From Cercospora beticola (taxonomy: Eukaryota > Ascomycota > Dothideomycetes > Mycosphaerellales > Mycosphaerellaceae): a DNA stretch of 64,000 nucleotides. Of this stretch, positions 51,417 to 62,908 are shown one piece after another (position 1 is the stretch's first letter; every line of letters starts with the position of its first letter). The notes under the pieces are model-generated. The model was given only the letters and a program-made list of their open reading frames with translations, made no database searches and had not been told where the DNA came from. The stretch lies in contig NC_088935.1 in the NCBI RefSeq assembly GCF_033473495.1, forward strand, positions 124,001-188,000, read 5' to 3'. The position numbers and the translations under genes are program-made.

Positions 51417-54062
51417 CTACACAAACAATGCTTCGCTCTCGTGACTGATGCCGTCCACCCCGACTGCACCATACACCTTCAATGGCACAGCAATCTCAAA
51501 CGTGTCCGCTGGCAGTCGTTCCTTGGCGATCCAACTGGTCCCACGCTCATCGCTCCCAAGCTGTTCGAGCAATTCACCATCACCGCCCGTGCCCTCAATT
51601 CCTAGTCCTTGAGACTGTCTATGTGTGGTGAATTCGACCCGGAGCCGCCAATGTAGACTGACTCCAGTAGTCTCAAAACTTGGAGCCGCACTGGAAGGTA
51701 TGGCAAGGCTGAATCCAATTTGCCTCGCAAACAGCGATGACTCTCTTACTGCCGCGTAGACTTTCCGAGTGACTCGGCTGATCGAGCTGCTGCTTCGGAG
51801 TGCAAGTGAAGCGTCCACACTTTCACAAGATTCCAGCTCGATCAGTAAAGAATACGTCGAAGCCCGGTGGGGCATGTTTATCGCCATTGAAGGAGCAGCA
51901 AAATCAATGGTACCAGTCACTAGTTCTCCGAGTCTGTATGCAGGCCGAAGCATTGTGAGTACGGCGACTGGTTGTCCAGACCGGGCAATATTGAACCTGT
52001 TATTACTCTGCGACTCTCTATCCCGCGAGCTCCCAGAATTGCCTCGATTGGCGCGGAGGATTGCGAAGTCAATGGCTTCCTTGATATTCGTCGGTGCCAG
52101 ATCAACGACGCTGTTCTCTCGCGAGAGCATAGATCCGGGCGACGTGGGTGAGGTTGGCGACAGTAAGACGCCGTTCGAGTCCATGGGCATGTCCAGCAGT
52201 CTTTCAGTGTAGCGTAAAAAATCTTCTAGGCCCTGCTTGGGCGACTTCTTTGTCTTGGATACGAGATCCGACATAAATTTGGGCGCAGCACCAGCCCGAG
52301 ATGGCTCCGATGGGACGCTTGTCGTCCTCGCAGCATCTTGCAATAAAATATAGGGCGACATGAGGTCGTGCCCAAGCGTGTCGCCACGCGAATCGTAGCT
52401 GCCGAGCACGCGGAATGGTATCTCGACGTGCTTCACGGCTTGGCCTTCCGGTCGCTGAACGCCGAGCGATAGATGATAGGTGACCTTCATTGCGCGTCCC
52501 TTGTGACTCGGCGGCAGGCCACGTGGAAGGGCGAAGCGATAGCTATAGCTCTTGCTCTCGCCAGGCGCAAGCTTCAAGTCCACGAACAGCAAGCTCTGGG
52601 GAGTCGAAAGTAGGGGAATCGTCTTGGAGCCCACTGTGGCTTTCATCTGCGCCATCGAGCTCATCTCATCCCCACCTAACAAGCCACCGAGAGACTCTCC
52701 TATGCTCCCCCAGCTCAAAGCACCGAACAAGCCTGAAGATCGCTTCGAACGCTCGACACCAACAACGCCGCCGCCGCTTTGCACTCCCTTTCGTTTCACT
52801 TCCTCGAAAGGTGCTGCATTGACCAGACTGCCATCGATTGTGAATCTTCCTACGGTTTGCGCGTAGGCCATCATTAGCGTTTCCGGAACGGCAGGCTGGT
52901 TCTGCGGGGATCGTGAAGGTTGTCGTGAATGCGCGAACTTGGGAAGTAAACGTCCAAATTGCTGCTGAAGTGGGAGCTCAGAAGTCATGGTCTCATCGCT
53001 GTGGTTGCTCATGGCATAGAACTCGCTGCTCGTTCTCGGTGTTCCATCCTGGGACGTCTCGGACATCACCCGTGCGATGGGGTTGAGGTTGCCTATTGTA
53101 CTGGACCAACTGTCCTGTGGTTGTGGCGATCGCTGTCTTCGGCCAGAATGCATTGTCGAAGGATTTCGCGTGATTTTCGGGCGTACTGCCTCGGAGGGCT
53201 CAATGGGTGACGGAGCCTGCGCAGAAGGATCTAACGGAAACTTGAAGCTCTGGAAGGCAGCGGCATCTGGCCTTTCCGCGCTGGATTGCTTCTTCAAGCT
53301 GGAGTTACTGGGAATTCGAGGCGTGGTATCGGCAGATGCAGTGCCCGGTCGTCGTCGAGGCGGGCGTATTGGCACTGCAGGACCTGGCGAGGCATTGTCG
53401 TCCGAAGGACTCGTGGCTTCATACAAAGGCGATGGCTGCCGTGGTGACAACATGCCCAGAGGTGCAGCGGTGTTCGCTCCCAAACTCGATGTGTATTGCA
53501 AACTAGTGCTCCGACCGTGTCCTTTCCCAGCCCTCTTCCCTGGTCCAGCATTTGCAATGGGCATCCTCCCTTCACTAATCGCCTCGCTCCCAAGCGACAT
53601 GATCGATAGACTTCGTCCATGGCCCTTGTCTGGTCTGGATGCACTCGTTGGCGTGTTTGCAGTCTGGGGCGTCGCACCTAGTAGACCATTGCCGGGTCTC
53701 GGAGAGGCATTGCCCACGCTCAAGGATAGTGTAGGGCGGTGTCCCTTGCTGCCTTGTGTGCCCTTTGCGCTGGCCGCTGACACCGACGGCGCCCTAGACA
53801 GCGATACGGGAGGAGGTTTGATCTGTGCCAGTGACGACCGCCGACTGTGCACCCTCGACGGGTCCATCGACTGAACTCTGCTATGCAGTCCGCCATTGCC
53901 CAAGGCATTGCCTGCACCAGTGTTGACTTTCTCCGCGCCAGCACGCCGTGCTATGTTTCTGAACGTGATGATGCATTCTATGTGCTCTCCTGCGTACACT
54001 GCCGGCTCTTTCCATTGTACGTAGGCGCGGATGTTCGACTGCGCATGCGGCGCTGGCGGCAT
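51417..54062 (-). CDS. RGP1: Rgp1-type Rab-GEF partner protein
   Basis: An intron-free gene of 881 residues. It starts IRAYVQWKEPAVYAGEHIECIITFRN, the arrestin-like N-terminal block of the RGP1 family. A long Ser/Pro-rich insert (about 40-400) is disordered. The conserved second half includes FTIDGSLVNAAPFEEVKRKGV, LLFVDLKLAPGESKSYSYRFALP, GLPPSHKGRAMKVTYHLSLGVQR and GQPVAVLTMLRPAYRLGELVTGTIDF. With Ric1 it forms the GEF for Ypt6/Rab6 at the Golgi. The fungal insert is expected. The last residues (PLKVYGAVGVDG) include the typical final strand. Confidence 0.92.
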   Translation of the reverse strand: MPPAPHAQSNIRAYVQWKEPAVYAGEHIECIITFRNIARRAGAEKVNTGAGNALGNGGLHSRVQSMDPSRVHSRRSSLAQIKPPPVSLSRAPSVSAASAKGTQGSKGHRPTLSLSVGNASPRPGNGLLGATPQTANTPTSASRPDKGHGRSLSIMSLGSEAISEGRMPIANAGPGKRAGKGHGRSTSLQYTSSLGANTAAPLGMLSPRQPSPLYEATSPSDDNASPGPAVPIRPPRRRPGTASADTTPRIPSNSSLKKQSSAERPDAAAFQSFKFPLDPSAQAPSPIEPSEAVRPKITRNPSTMHSGRRQRSPQPQDSWSSTIGNLNPIARVMSETSQDGTPRTSSEFYAMSNHSDETMTSELPLQQQFGRLLPKFAHSRQPSRSPQNQPAVPETLMMAYAQTVGRFTIDGSLVNAAPFEEVKRKGVQSGGGVVGVERSKRSSGLFGALSWGSIGESLGGLLGGDEMSSMAQMKATVGSKTIPLLSTPQSLLFVDLKLAPGESKSYSYRFALPRGLPPSHKGRAMKVTYHLSLGVQRPEGQAVKHVEIPFRVLGSYDSRGDTLGHDLMSPYILLQDAARTTSVPSEPSRAGAAPKFMSDLVSKTKKSPKQGLEDFLRYTERLLDMPMDSNGVLLSPTSPTSPGSMLSRENSVVDLAPTNIKEAIDFAILRANRGNSGSSRDRESQSNNRFNIARSGQPVAVLTMLRPAYRLGELVTGTIDFAAPSMAINMPHRASTYSLLIELESCESVDASLALRSSSSISRVTRKVYAAVRESSLFARQIGFSLAIPSSAAPSFETTGVSLHWRLRVEFTTHRQSQGLGIEGTGGDGELLEQLGSDERGTSWIAKERLPADTFEIAVPLKVYGAVGVDGISHESEALFV

Positions 54063-54410
54063 TGTGTGTTGGTCGTTCTAGATCGCAGCTCGCTCAACTT
54101 TCCATAGCGATGACGACGCGAGCGCATCCTTCGGGGGCTCACTTGGTGATGCCGCCCAGCAGTATTATTTCGGTCGACACGCAACAAAGGCGATGGCAGG
54201 ATAGCATGGCGCGTGGCAGCTTCGGCGATGGGTGATGCAAAGGCGACGGCGCCGTGTTTGCGGCTCAGCTTCGAGGTGAGAATGCCGGCCGCAGATCACG
54301 TTCTCCCGAGCCGCGCTGGATTGTGGCAGTGGATGACGAACTCGCGCAGAAAGGGGCATTGGAATTTATGCAGCATGTTGTCTGACGACCACGCCTCGTT
54401 TTTGCATGGA
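54063..54410. other. Intergenic, about 0.35 kb
   Basis: RGP1 promoter and DPH1 3' flank. Nothing specific is seen. Confidence 0.45.
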
Positions 54411-55869
54411 TTAACTAACTTGTACGCAGTTATTCGACGCCACCGGCTTCACTGCGAGGTCGTCCGGTTTCACCCTCGCCAAGCCATTCTTGCCATAGAA
54501 ATCCATGGGATACACAGTCTCCTGCTTCTCGCCAGTCACTTCATCAATCTGTCCCTCCCACCCTTTTCGGGCGCCTAGCACTACGAGAGCCTCGTAAGGT
54601 GTCAACAGCGGGCGCGGGAAGGCATAGCCCCAATCGATGCTCAGCCTGGGACAAGCAACCTGGACCCAACACTCGACATCTGGCATCGTAGCCAGTTTGC
54701 CGGGAAAGATTTCGCTGAGAAGCAGATTTATCCATGTAATCCCTTGTTCGCGAAGATGGTTCTCAATGAGAGTCATGGTATGAGGATTACCTTGTCGTCC
54801 AAGACTGCCCAGTATCAAGCCCCATTTCTTTGCCTTTCGTGCTTGAGATAGTGCCTTGGAGCGGTCTGCAAGAAGAGTGTCATGATCATACGTCTCGTGT
54901 GTTAGCCGCCGTGAGTATGGATCGTATCGATACGCTGGGGTGGACGGATTGTGTATCATGGCGCTTTCCAAGTGGAATCGACCATCGCCAAGATACAGTA
55001 TGAGATCCACGCTTTGCTCCTTGGTCAGCCGAGGGGATGTACAGCCGAGGATCTCGCCCTTGGAGAGCGGCATGATCTGAGGGACAATGAGATTGTAGCC
55101 CGCTGAGCGCAGTTGTTGCGACGTGCCGTGAAGAGTAGCGTTGAATTGGATCGTCCCTACCATCGCAATCGTGCTTCCAGACTTGAAGTTGCGTTCAATA
55201 GTGGCAAGCAGATGCTCGACATCAATCTGTATGTCCACGAAGACATACAGCGTCTGGATCTTGGTTACGTTGACGGGAATCAAACAAGAGTGAGCATAGT
55301 GTACAAGCATGTCGCAGCCGAGGGCACGAGCCGTGTAGTCGTCGATGCAGCAAGCACCATACGTGACGTCGCCCATGATCAGCGTACTTACGCCGGGACA
55401 GAACTGCGTGATAATATCGGATATGGTAGTCGCGAACAGTAGTAGCCCCTCTGGCATTTGCAGTGCGATCTGTTTCGCGCCAGATGTCCTGATTCGATGT
55501 ATCGTCTTGTGGATCTCGAAATTGTAGTTCTTGGGCAACAATGCAATAGCGGCGTTGATGTCCTTGTCGTACAAGATGTCATCTGGCACATTGTTCAATG
55601 CGCGAGCAGGCCGTCGCCGGGCAGCAACTATGCCCGTCAGCTTGATGGACGGTCTTGGTATAGGCAGGATGTGGCGTACCTTGAACGGCACCTGTTTCTT
55701 CGATCGAGCCACTGCCGGCCTCTGCCTTCGCTGCGGCTTTGGCGTCTGCCGCACGTCGGCCAATGAAGCGGCGCTTGGGCTGTTTCGGCTGTGTGGCGAT
55801 GTCACCGTCGATAGAGGATGTAAGAGATACATCAGGGCCAAGATCGGCTGCCGCGCGATCAGACTCCAT
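54411..55869 (-). CDS. DPH1: Diphthamide biosynthesis protein 1 (Dph1)
   Basis: Exons 55869-55680 and 55627-54411 (52-base intron, GCTGACG branch) give 468 residues. The intron is required: without it the frame runs into an unrelated sequence. The core begins [38 protein letters not shown], then [58 protein letters not shown] and [23 protein letters not shown]. The cysteines in GACC, ILGC and ACPR are those expected to bind the [4Fe-4S] cluster. Dph1-Dph2 is a radical-SAM-like enzyme that adds the 3-amino-3-carboxypropyl group to His of EF2. A 75-residue charged N-terminus precedes the core. Confidence 0.94.
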
Positions 55870-56978
55870 GTTGGCAGCGTAGCAGTGACCTTGCGTAAGT
55901 GCAGGTCTGTGTGAACAATGGCGACCAGGTTCTGATCTGACGCTTGCACTGTGCGTGGACAAGAAATGGCGGCAGAAATCTTGCCTGGTCGTGGCATCTG
56001 AAAAAAGACTTTAGAGTGTGAGACGAGCGTGGCTAGCGGCTCGCTAAGCTCCGGAGTCACGCAATGCTTAACGCATCCTGCTCGGGTGTTCCTGCATAGC
56101 ATAGCAACGATTTCGCGCGAGCATGCTTGTTGTCACCGCGTCAGACGCAGGCCGCGCACACGGCCACTGCAGTCGGGGCGATACGGCTCTGCAAACGGCG
56201 TGGTTGCGAGCGCAGCGGCAGGCGGAGAGGCATAGCTAGGCGAGGCGAATCTATTTCGAAGCATGGATGCGCTGGGTCGCGAGGAGCCGCCGTTGGCCCC
56301 CTGGTCGCCGCCGTGGGCGATCCAGCAGAGAGCGCCGGCTGAGGCTGGCTCGTGGCGGCGCGCAGCAACATGGAGTGGAGACGGGTTTCAGAGTGGGCAC
56401 GAGGCCGGTGCAGCACACGCAGCGCAGGAGGGTGCCACGGGAGGACGTCGTTGCAGCCGGAGCGCAGACGAGGTGTATTGTGTACGCGTCGTGCAGCAGA
56501 ATTTGAGTGCAGAATATGGCGAGAGTGGAGTCTGGGTGGATCGCGCTCCGCGCCATTCAGGGTGAAGTCAATTGTGCCGTTGTCGAGAACCACAGCTCGC
56601 ACAACCTCGTTTCGCCGTCTTCATCTCCAGTTCGCTCGTTGTCGCTCGTTGTCGCTCGCTGTCGTCGTCGTCGCTGTCCTTCTCCTTCACACCTGCGACT
56701 GTGGCTGCTGCGCTTCCGCCGTCCTCGCCACCAAACGACCGCATACCACACGCGTCAATCCCCGCCGTCCACGCGACCTCTGGCCCTGCTTCACACACGA
56801 TCTCGCTGCCTTTCCTGGTCTGGTCCGCTATTCTAACAGGCCTTCTTCACTGTATCGCAATCGCACTCACCATATTGTATCGGACAACACATGCGGTCGA
56901 CATAAAACTGCGCTTCGAGGCCCCTAGTGCAAATCGCTCTTACCCAGGCCTGGTCCAGCCGCTCGCACCCTGTCGGCC
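55870..56978. other. Divergent promoter DPH1 / KRE6, about 1.1 kb
   Basis: Contains GC-rich sequence and, at 56631-56660, three 10-base units of the TTCGCTCGTT / GTCGCTCGTT type followed by GTC repeats, within the probable KRE6 leader. No gene is supported. Confidence 0.5.
56631..56680. repeat. Imperfect 10-bp tandem repeat and GTC run
   Basis: Units TTCGCTCGTT, GTCGCTCGTT and GTCGCTCGCT follow one another, then GTCGTCGTCGTCGCTG. This is pyrimidine-rich sequence in the long KRE6 5' region. Confidence 0.7.
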
Positions 56979-59112
56979 ATGGACAGGCACAACCCGCCGC
57001 AGATCAGGCTGAACTCGGGCGCCGGCGACATCCTCCATATCAACACAGACGTAGGCGCAGACTCACGTCCACACCTTGCCACACGGCAACCTTCATCGCG
57101 ATCACTCACACAGCCTGGCCGGTCTGGCACCGCGCAGTCATTGCGAAATGCCGTGAGCGGAAACTCCTTGTATTCCTCCGCTGCTCCAGCGGAGTCGGCA
57201 GAACTATTGCTACCCCCGCGCAAGAGCAAGACACGACGATTTCGAGATGATGACAGCCCTATGCGATCGCCCTCAGAGAGTGGCTTCAATAGTAGGAGAA
57301 CATCGTGGTCTTCGGAGAGCGCTGGGAGTCGAGATAGCAGATATGGAGGGCCTTTCATCTCGCCTTTCGATGACTCGAGAGCACCGAGCAGAGCAGGTAG
57401 TGATGAGGGGGTGAATACTCAGACCGTGAGCGAAAAGTTCAACATCCTCCCGGGGGCCGGGCTGTTACTGTTCCCCGAGGACGTGGAAAAGGACGATTAT
57501 TTGCACAATCCAGACCCAAACGATAAGGATGACAGGCTCAGGTGCTCCGACTTGCTTCACAGAAGAGGTGCCGTCAACTTGGGCGGGCTGGCATTAATCA
57601 CCATTGGGATATTGATCCTGTTCATCGGATATCCAATTTTGTGCGCATCTCTTTTACAGCTCCGAGCATGTGCTGTCGCTAACATCGTCTAGGACATTCG
57701 TACAGAGCAAGCTGGAACCGCAGGGGACCTCATGCTCCAAAGACCCGCTGTGTATCTCAGACAAGGAGCCTTATCTGAAAAACGTGCGGAGGGGTCTCAT
57801 AGATCCGGACACCCCAGAAAGTGCGAAGACTCGCAAAGGTGATAACGGCAAGGAGCAGCAACTCGTCTTTAGTGACGAATTCAATGACAACGGCCGCACA
57901 TTCTACGACGAAGACGACCCGTACTTCCAAGCCATGGACTTTTGGTACGGTGTGACCATGGACCTCGAATGGTACGATCCCGACGCTGTGACCACCGGAA
58001 ATGGCACACTCAACCTCAAGTTCGACGCTTTCCAAAATCACAACCTGAACTATCGATCGGGCATGTTGCAGTCGTGGAACAAACTCTGCTTCAAAGGTGG
58101 TTATTTGGAAGCTTCCATATCTCTGCCAGGACGCGGCGATACGATCGGGTTTTGGCCAGGTTTCTGGGCCATGGGAAACTTGGGCAGGCCCGGTTACGCT
58201 GCAACAACAGACGGGATGTGGCCATACAGCTATCACGATGAATGCGATGTGGGCATTACCCCAAATCAATCCGATCCAGATGGGCTTAATTACCTTCCTG
58301 GAATGAGGTTGCCCGCGTGCACTTGCAGCGGCGAAGACCATCCCTCTCCCGGCAGGAGTCGAAGTGCTCCAGAGATCGATGCCATCGAAGCATCTGTTGA
58401 GTACTTGGATCCTCCAGCAGGAGCTGCCATCGGTGCTGCTTCTCAATCTTTCCAAGTGGCGCCATTTGACCTGTTCTATCAGCCCCAGTCGGATTGGATG
58501 GAGATCTACGACTATCGCATCACCGAAGCGAACGCGTACCAAGGAGGACCATATCAAGAGGCCATCTCGGCTCTTACTGCGCTGAACAATAAATGGTACG
58601 ATGGAAATGCATACCAAATCTATGCATTCGAATACGAGCCTGGCGCAGATGGATATATCACCTGGTATGTGGGCGATGAGCCCACATGGAAGATCGAAGG
58701 CAATTCCGTTGGGCCTAATGGCAATATTGGCCAAAGAGTGATCCCAGAGGAGCCCATGACAATCATCGCGAACTTTGGAATGAGTAACAGTTTCTCCGCC
58801 GTCAATCTTACTGGTCTGGCCAAATTGTTCCCTGCCACGATGAGAATTGACTACATTCGCATCTATCAGAACGAAGGCGATGAGATGACTTGCGATCCTG
58901 TTGGGTATCCGACCACGGAGTACATCAAAAACCATCCGGAACCATATGTCAACATCAACATCACGCATTGGGAGCAGGCCGACTACGATTTCCCAAAGAA
59001 CTCCTTCATGCACGGCTGCAAGGCAGAGACTAGCAAACCAAAAGAGAAGAAACCTAAACGGTCTCACGAGTCAAGTTCGGCACAATGGAGGAGTAAATGG
59101 CTTTGGAGCTGA
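56979..59112 (+). CDS. KRE6: Kre6/Skn1-family beta-1,6-glucan synthesis protein (GH16 fold)
   Basis: Exons 56979-57640 and 57693-59112 (52-base intron, GCTAAC branch) give 693 residues. A disordered Ser-rich cytosolic N-terminus (1-195) precedes a signal-anchor helix (NLGGLALITIGILILFIGYPIL). The lumenal part is a GH16-like fold with LVFSDEFND, MDFWYGVTMDLEWYDPDAV, FKGGYLEASISLPG, and APEIDAIEASVEY at about residue 447, the ExDxxE-type site. Several sequons and Cys pairs are present. Type II topology and order match yeast Kre6/Skn1, needed for beta-1,6-glucan in the cell wall. Confidence 0.95.
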
Positions 59113-59934
59113 GGGAATCTCATGACGTGAGCTCAGAATTACGCGACCACGGCCTGGAGAGACTAATGACTGGAGCGCAACATTACTAACTTGCATTGCA
59201 TTGCATCTATCAGCGGCATTGTAATCTTCTTTCCTGGAGCAGCACCTCGGCAACAGCAGACCGCTTTGGAATGTCCGAAGGGCCTGCTCGGGACACGTAC
59301 CGCCGCATCCTGGTGTTGACTGTACGATTATGCATCTTTGGTTGCTTCATTGTGGATATCATTCGGCGAAGGCGCTTTCAAAAAGAATTTCGGATTTTTG
59401 ATGCATGGCATGAGAGGGCTCGAGGCGTTTGGCAAGCAGGGACTTGGGATCAGGGAGGGCATGAAAATGAGGAACATGTCCACAGCAATGAGCATTTTCA
59501 CACGGGAGCCTTTATACTAGATTCTTGGATTCATCACAGTTGAAGGGAAATGGAATCGTACGAGGGATCTGAATGCACATAATGAAGGATCAGATGATGG
59601 ACGAAGATACTGTACTTGGCTCGTAGAATGTGGTCAAAGCCGGGTAGCTGCATCACGGAGAAATGCATGATCTTCCATTTCATGTGCACGTCGATGGTCT
59701 ATGTCCACGCGAGGTAATCCAACAAGTCTCAGCGGAAGGACGACGCGCCATTTCAGGACTGAGCGCTGCGACGTCGAATTGCGTGGTTCTCGCCCGCTAC
59801 ACAGGTCATGCAGCTTCTACTTCGTGCATCCTTCGAATAGCAGAGCAGGCAAGCTTGAGCTCGAGCTTCTCCTCCACAACGCTTCACTTCTCGCTCCAGC
59901 GATCAACCTTGAAGCTACCTAACCAACCACCATC
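59113..59934. other. Intergenic, about 0.8 kb
   Basis: Between KRE6 and the SDR gene, both plus strand. A 115-codon frame (59196-59543) begins with no good context or signature. Otherwise nothing. Confidence 0.5.
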
Positions 59935-61005
59935 ATGTCTTCCGGTCGTCTATTGAATCGTGTAGCGATAGTGACAGGTGCATCATCTGGCCTAGGCCGT
60001 GCAATCGCACTTCAACTCGCTGCGGAAGGGGCCAAAATCTGCTGCGTCGACCTCTATGAGAATCCGCGCAACAAGACCAATGCTGCTACCGGAAAAGCGG
60101 ACGACTTCAACAATCGTACTGATGGAGAGACGACACTCCAGGAATTGCATCGATTGCATGGTGAAGAGAGGGCGGTCTTCGTTCATGCAAATATGACTAA
60201 GGCTGAAGAGGTAGAACATATGGTGACTCAATGTGAGATTTGCATTCCACGGCACCAGAACTCAACACGTTCTCTGATGAATCGTTCTCCTAGGCGTCAA
60301 GAAATACGGCCGCATCGATATCATATGCAACGTGAGCCTTCTCAGCCGACCTACAGCCCAATTCCTCTCACTAACAATCGCCATTCAAACAGAACGCCGG
60401 CATCTCAGTCGAATCAACCCACCCAACCCCCCTCCCAATCCACCTCCTCCCCGAATCCGACTGGGACCTAACAATGCTCATCAACGTCAAATCCATCTTC
60501 CTCGGCTCAAAATACGTCCTAACACAAATGCTCTCCCAACAACCCCTCCCTAATACCACCTCCCTTGGCTGGATAATCAACACCGCCTCCATCCAAGCCC
60601 TAGTAGCCTACCACAACACCCCAGCCTACTGCGCCTCCAAAGGCGCCGTAGCCCAACTAACAAAACAAATCGCATTAGATTACGCACCACATAAAATCCA
60701 TGTGAATTCGATTTGTCCTGGATTCTTAAAAACGGCTATGACGCAGAATTTGCAGAACAGTCCGATTAAAAAGGAGGCGATTGATAAGGCGCATCCGTTT
60801 GGTGGGATGGGGAGAGTGGAAGATGTGGCGAAAGCGGTGCTGTTTCTTGCGAGTGATGATTGTGGTGAGTTTTTTTTTGTGTTTTCGTATTCCCTCGTTA
60901 CTTCTATTCAATTTTTGGTTTGGACTTTTTGGCTCTGACTGAATTCGATTAGCTTGGGTTACGGGGGTGAATTTGCCTGTCGATGGGGGGTATATGATTA
61001 CTTGA
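59935..61005 (+). CDS. Short-chain dehydrogenase/reductase
   Basis: Exons 59935-60232, 60294-60331, 60393-60864 and 60953-61005; introns 61, 61 and 88 bases; 286 residues. Classical SDR signatures: TGASSGLGRAIA (cofactor GxxxGxG), an acidic D after the second strand (CCVDLYE, favouring NAD), NAG, and the catalytic S..AYCASK (Tyr and Lys present). The end is VTGVNLPVDGGYMIT. The substrate is unknown. Exon 3 is C-rich and its end G-rich. The phases fit. The weakest point is the last intron, which has a T-rich body and no ideal branch site. Confidence 0.88.
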
Positions 61006-61231
61006 GAGAGGAACGGTGGTGGTGGTGTTCAAAAGATCTGATGAATTCAGGAAGTTCTTTGATTTCATTCACCAGCTTTGGGTTCAAAACCAATATGCCA
61101 AGCTCCATTGCCGTCCTGTGCACTGGATAAAGTCTCTCTTTTCAGCCTCACTCATTAGCAAGCATGTCCCTGGAACCCAGTCTCGAACGACTATCTCCGA
61201 GCCTCAAGAACGCGTAACCTCAGCTGCTCCT

Positions 61232-61642
61232 CTACAGTCTCCAGGTGCTTCCGCCACTGGCAGATTCTTGCTCTGCTTCGCCTTCAACGAGTCGTAGAGT
61301 TTCCTCCAAAACCAAAAAGTCGCGTTCCATCATCTCAGCCCAATTCTGCAAATCGCCGAATTCGTTGAGGCCTTTGGTGGTCTTGTCGAGGTCTTTTTGC
61401 CACTTGGCGCTTTCTTTGGCAAGCGCAGCAGTCTGCTTCTTTAATTCTGCTTCTTGCTTGGCAATAGCAGTGGCGTTGGCGTGGATATCGGCTGCTCGAC
61501 GCTGAAATTGGCTGTCGTAGTTTGAGCCAGCAGATTCAAGCGATGCGACGACTGCTGCACGAGCTTCTTCTTGCGCTCGGGAGCTATCGCTAGCCACGGC
61601 TGTGGAAGAAGCGGTGGAGCTCGACGCCATGGTTGTAGACAT
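61232..61642 (-). CDS. BLOC-1 subunit 1 (BLOC1S1/GCN5L1)-like protein
   Basis: A single-exon gene of 136 residues from the ATG at 61642; Met 5 at 61630 is an alternative. After a Ser/Ala-rich start there is a long heptad-rich helix (RRAADIHANATAIAKQEAELKKQTAALAK type) and a conserved LNEFGDLQNWAEMMERDFLVLEETLRLVE block. That block resembles the C-terminal coiled coil of BLOC1S1 (GDVENWARSIE..). BLOC-1 works in endosomal sorting. The family call rests on that block. Confidence 0.7.
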   Translation of the reverse strand: MSTTMASSSTASSTAVASDSSRAQEEARAAVVASLESAGSNYDSQFQRRAADIHANATAIAKQEAELKKQTAALAKESAKWQKDLDKTTKGLNEFGDLQNWAEMMERDFLVLEETLRLVEGEAEQESASGGSTWRL

Positions 61643-62908
61643 TGTAGTTGCTGGATTGGGCCTGGTGCGCTCTGCGTTACGGTTGTGCGATGATAGTCCG
61701 TGATAATCTTCAATCTGGCAGATCCTAAAGTCCAAGAGCGGAGCTATTCTGAAGGTACATGATTCCATCCGCCAGCTCATCGGGTCGTGGGCAGTAGTGG
61801 ATCCTGCCCAGCTTCTCATCTGACCTCGCAGGTGGTACCAGTCAGCTGGACGGCGCTGCTAGAGCAGCCGTCCGGCACCTGTAGGAGGACGAAAAGGAGC
61901 TCTGACTGGCTGGAATACCCTCCGGGCCAGCATGCTGAACGGCAACGGCCAAAGCAGTGGTCGAGGTCGTGCAAGAATCGGCGCAGCTCTGACGTGTTCA
62001 CTGAGGTACCTGCGCTAGCTTGAGAGGTCTCGCTCTTCTAGAGACTGTCACATATATCGACTTGGTGGTGAATCCAGCATAAGTACTCGTTGCGAGTGGA
62101 GATACCGCACGACCTACCTATGAGCGAATGTCGACCAGGGCTTGTCAGTGCCAGGCATGCGATGAGCTCGTGATCGGTCGTAAATGTCTCGTGAGCGGTC
62201 TAGATGTGGCAATGCTCAGTGCAGATGGCAGTGTATTGATACGACCGTGAAGTAGAGCAATGGCTTTTCCATGGAGCACAGCGGGAGATCCTGGAGCTTT
62301 TCTCCGTCTCGCTGACAGCTCAGTTGATAGTGAGGCGGTATGGGAGGTATGGAGGATGCCTGTGTGCTGCATATTCATCCCACACATACCTTGGCCGAGG
62401 ATGGGGCTAGTCGGAGACCACCGACAGCAGCGAAATGCACTGGCGGGTCGTGGGTGCTCATCGACGGCACTCGACGCTCAGCGGGAGAGCGGGTGAGCAT
62501 CAAGAATGACTCCGACAATGGACGTACAGTACTCGGTGAGGGTTGCTGCTGTCCAGAATCGGCGGCGAGGAACGATGGCAGACCCTGCGCGGCGGGTGTC
62601 GCGAGCCGAGCAGCTCCACTCTGGCACGCATCGCATGTCGCCGCCGTCCTGGGAACCGCGAGCGAGCGCTGCATGCAACGCGTGTGGATGCGATAGGCGT
62701 CGTCCACAGCCCACCAAGATTCGCTGATGATTGTTGCAGGTGAGAGAGCAACATTTCCTTGTCTTTCCCCAAACTCTCCCGTGCTCTCCTTGGTCTCCCT
62801 TCGACAAACGGCGAGCTGCCTTATCGCCACCACTCACTCCAGTCCATGACAAGCACAGCACCGTGAGCTGCTCCTTACGACAAACACCTCAGCAGCGGCG
62901 GGCAGACC
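61643..62908. promoter_or_regulatory. Divergent promoter BLOC1S1-like / xanthine dehydrogenase
   Basis: A 1.27-kb gap. It contains an exact TCGG-N6-CCGA site at 62411-62424 and GATA-type sites TGATAG (62325-62330) and CGATAG (62691-62696). These match the consensus of the purine regulator UaY and of AreA, known to control purine catabolism genes in Aspergillus. Confidence 0.55.

Noticed and set aside
59196..59543. A 115-codon frame after KRE6
   Set aside because: No start context or domain; probably KRE6 3' flank.
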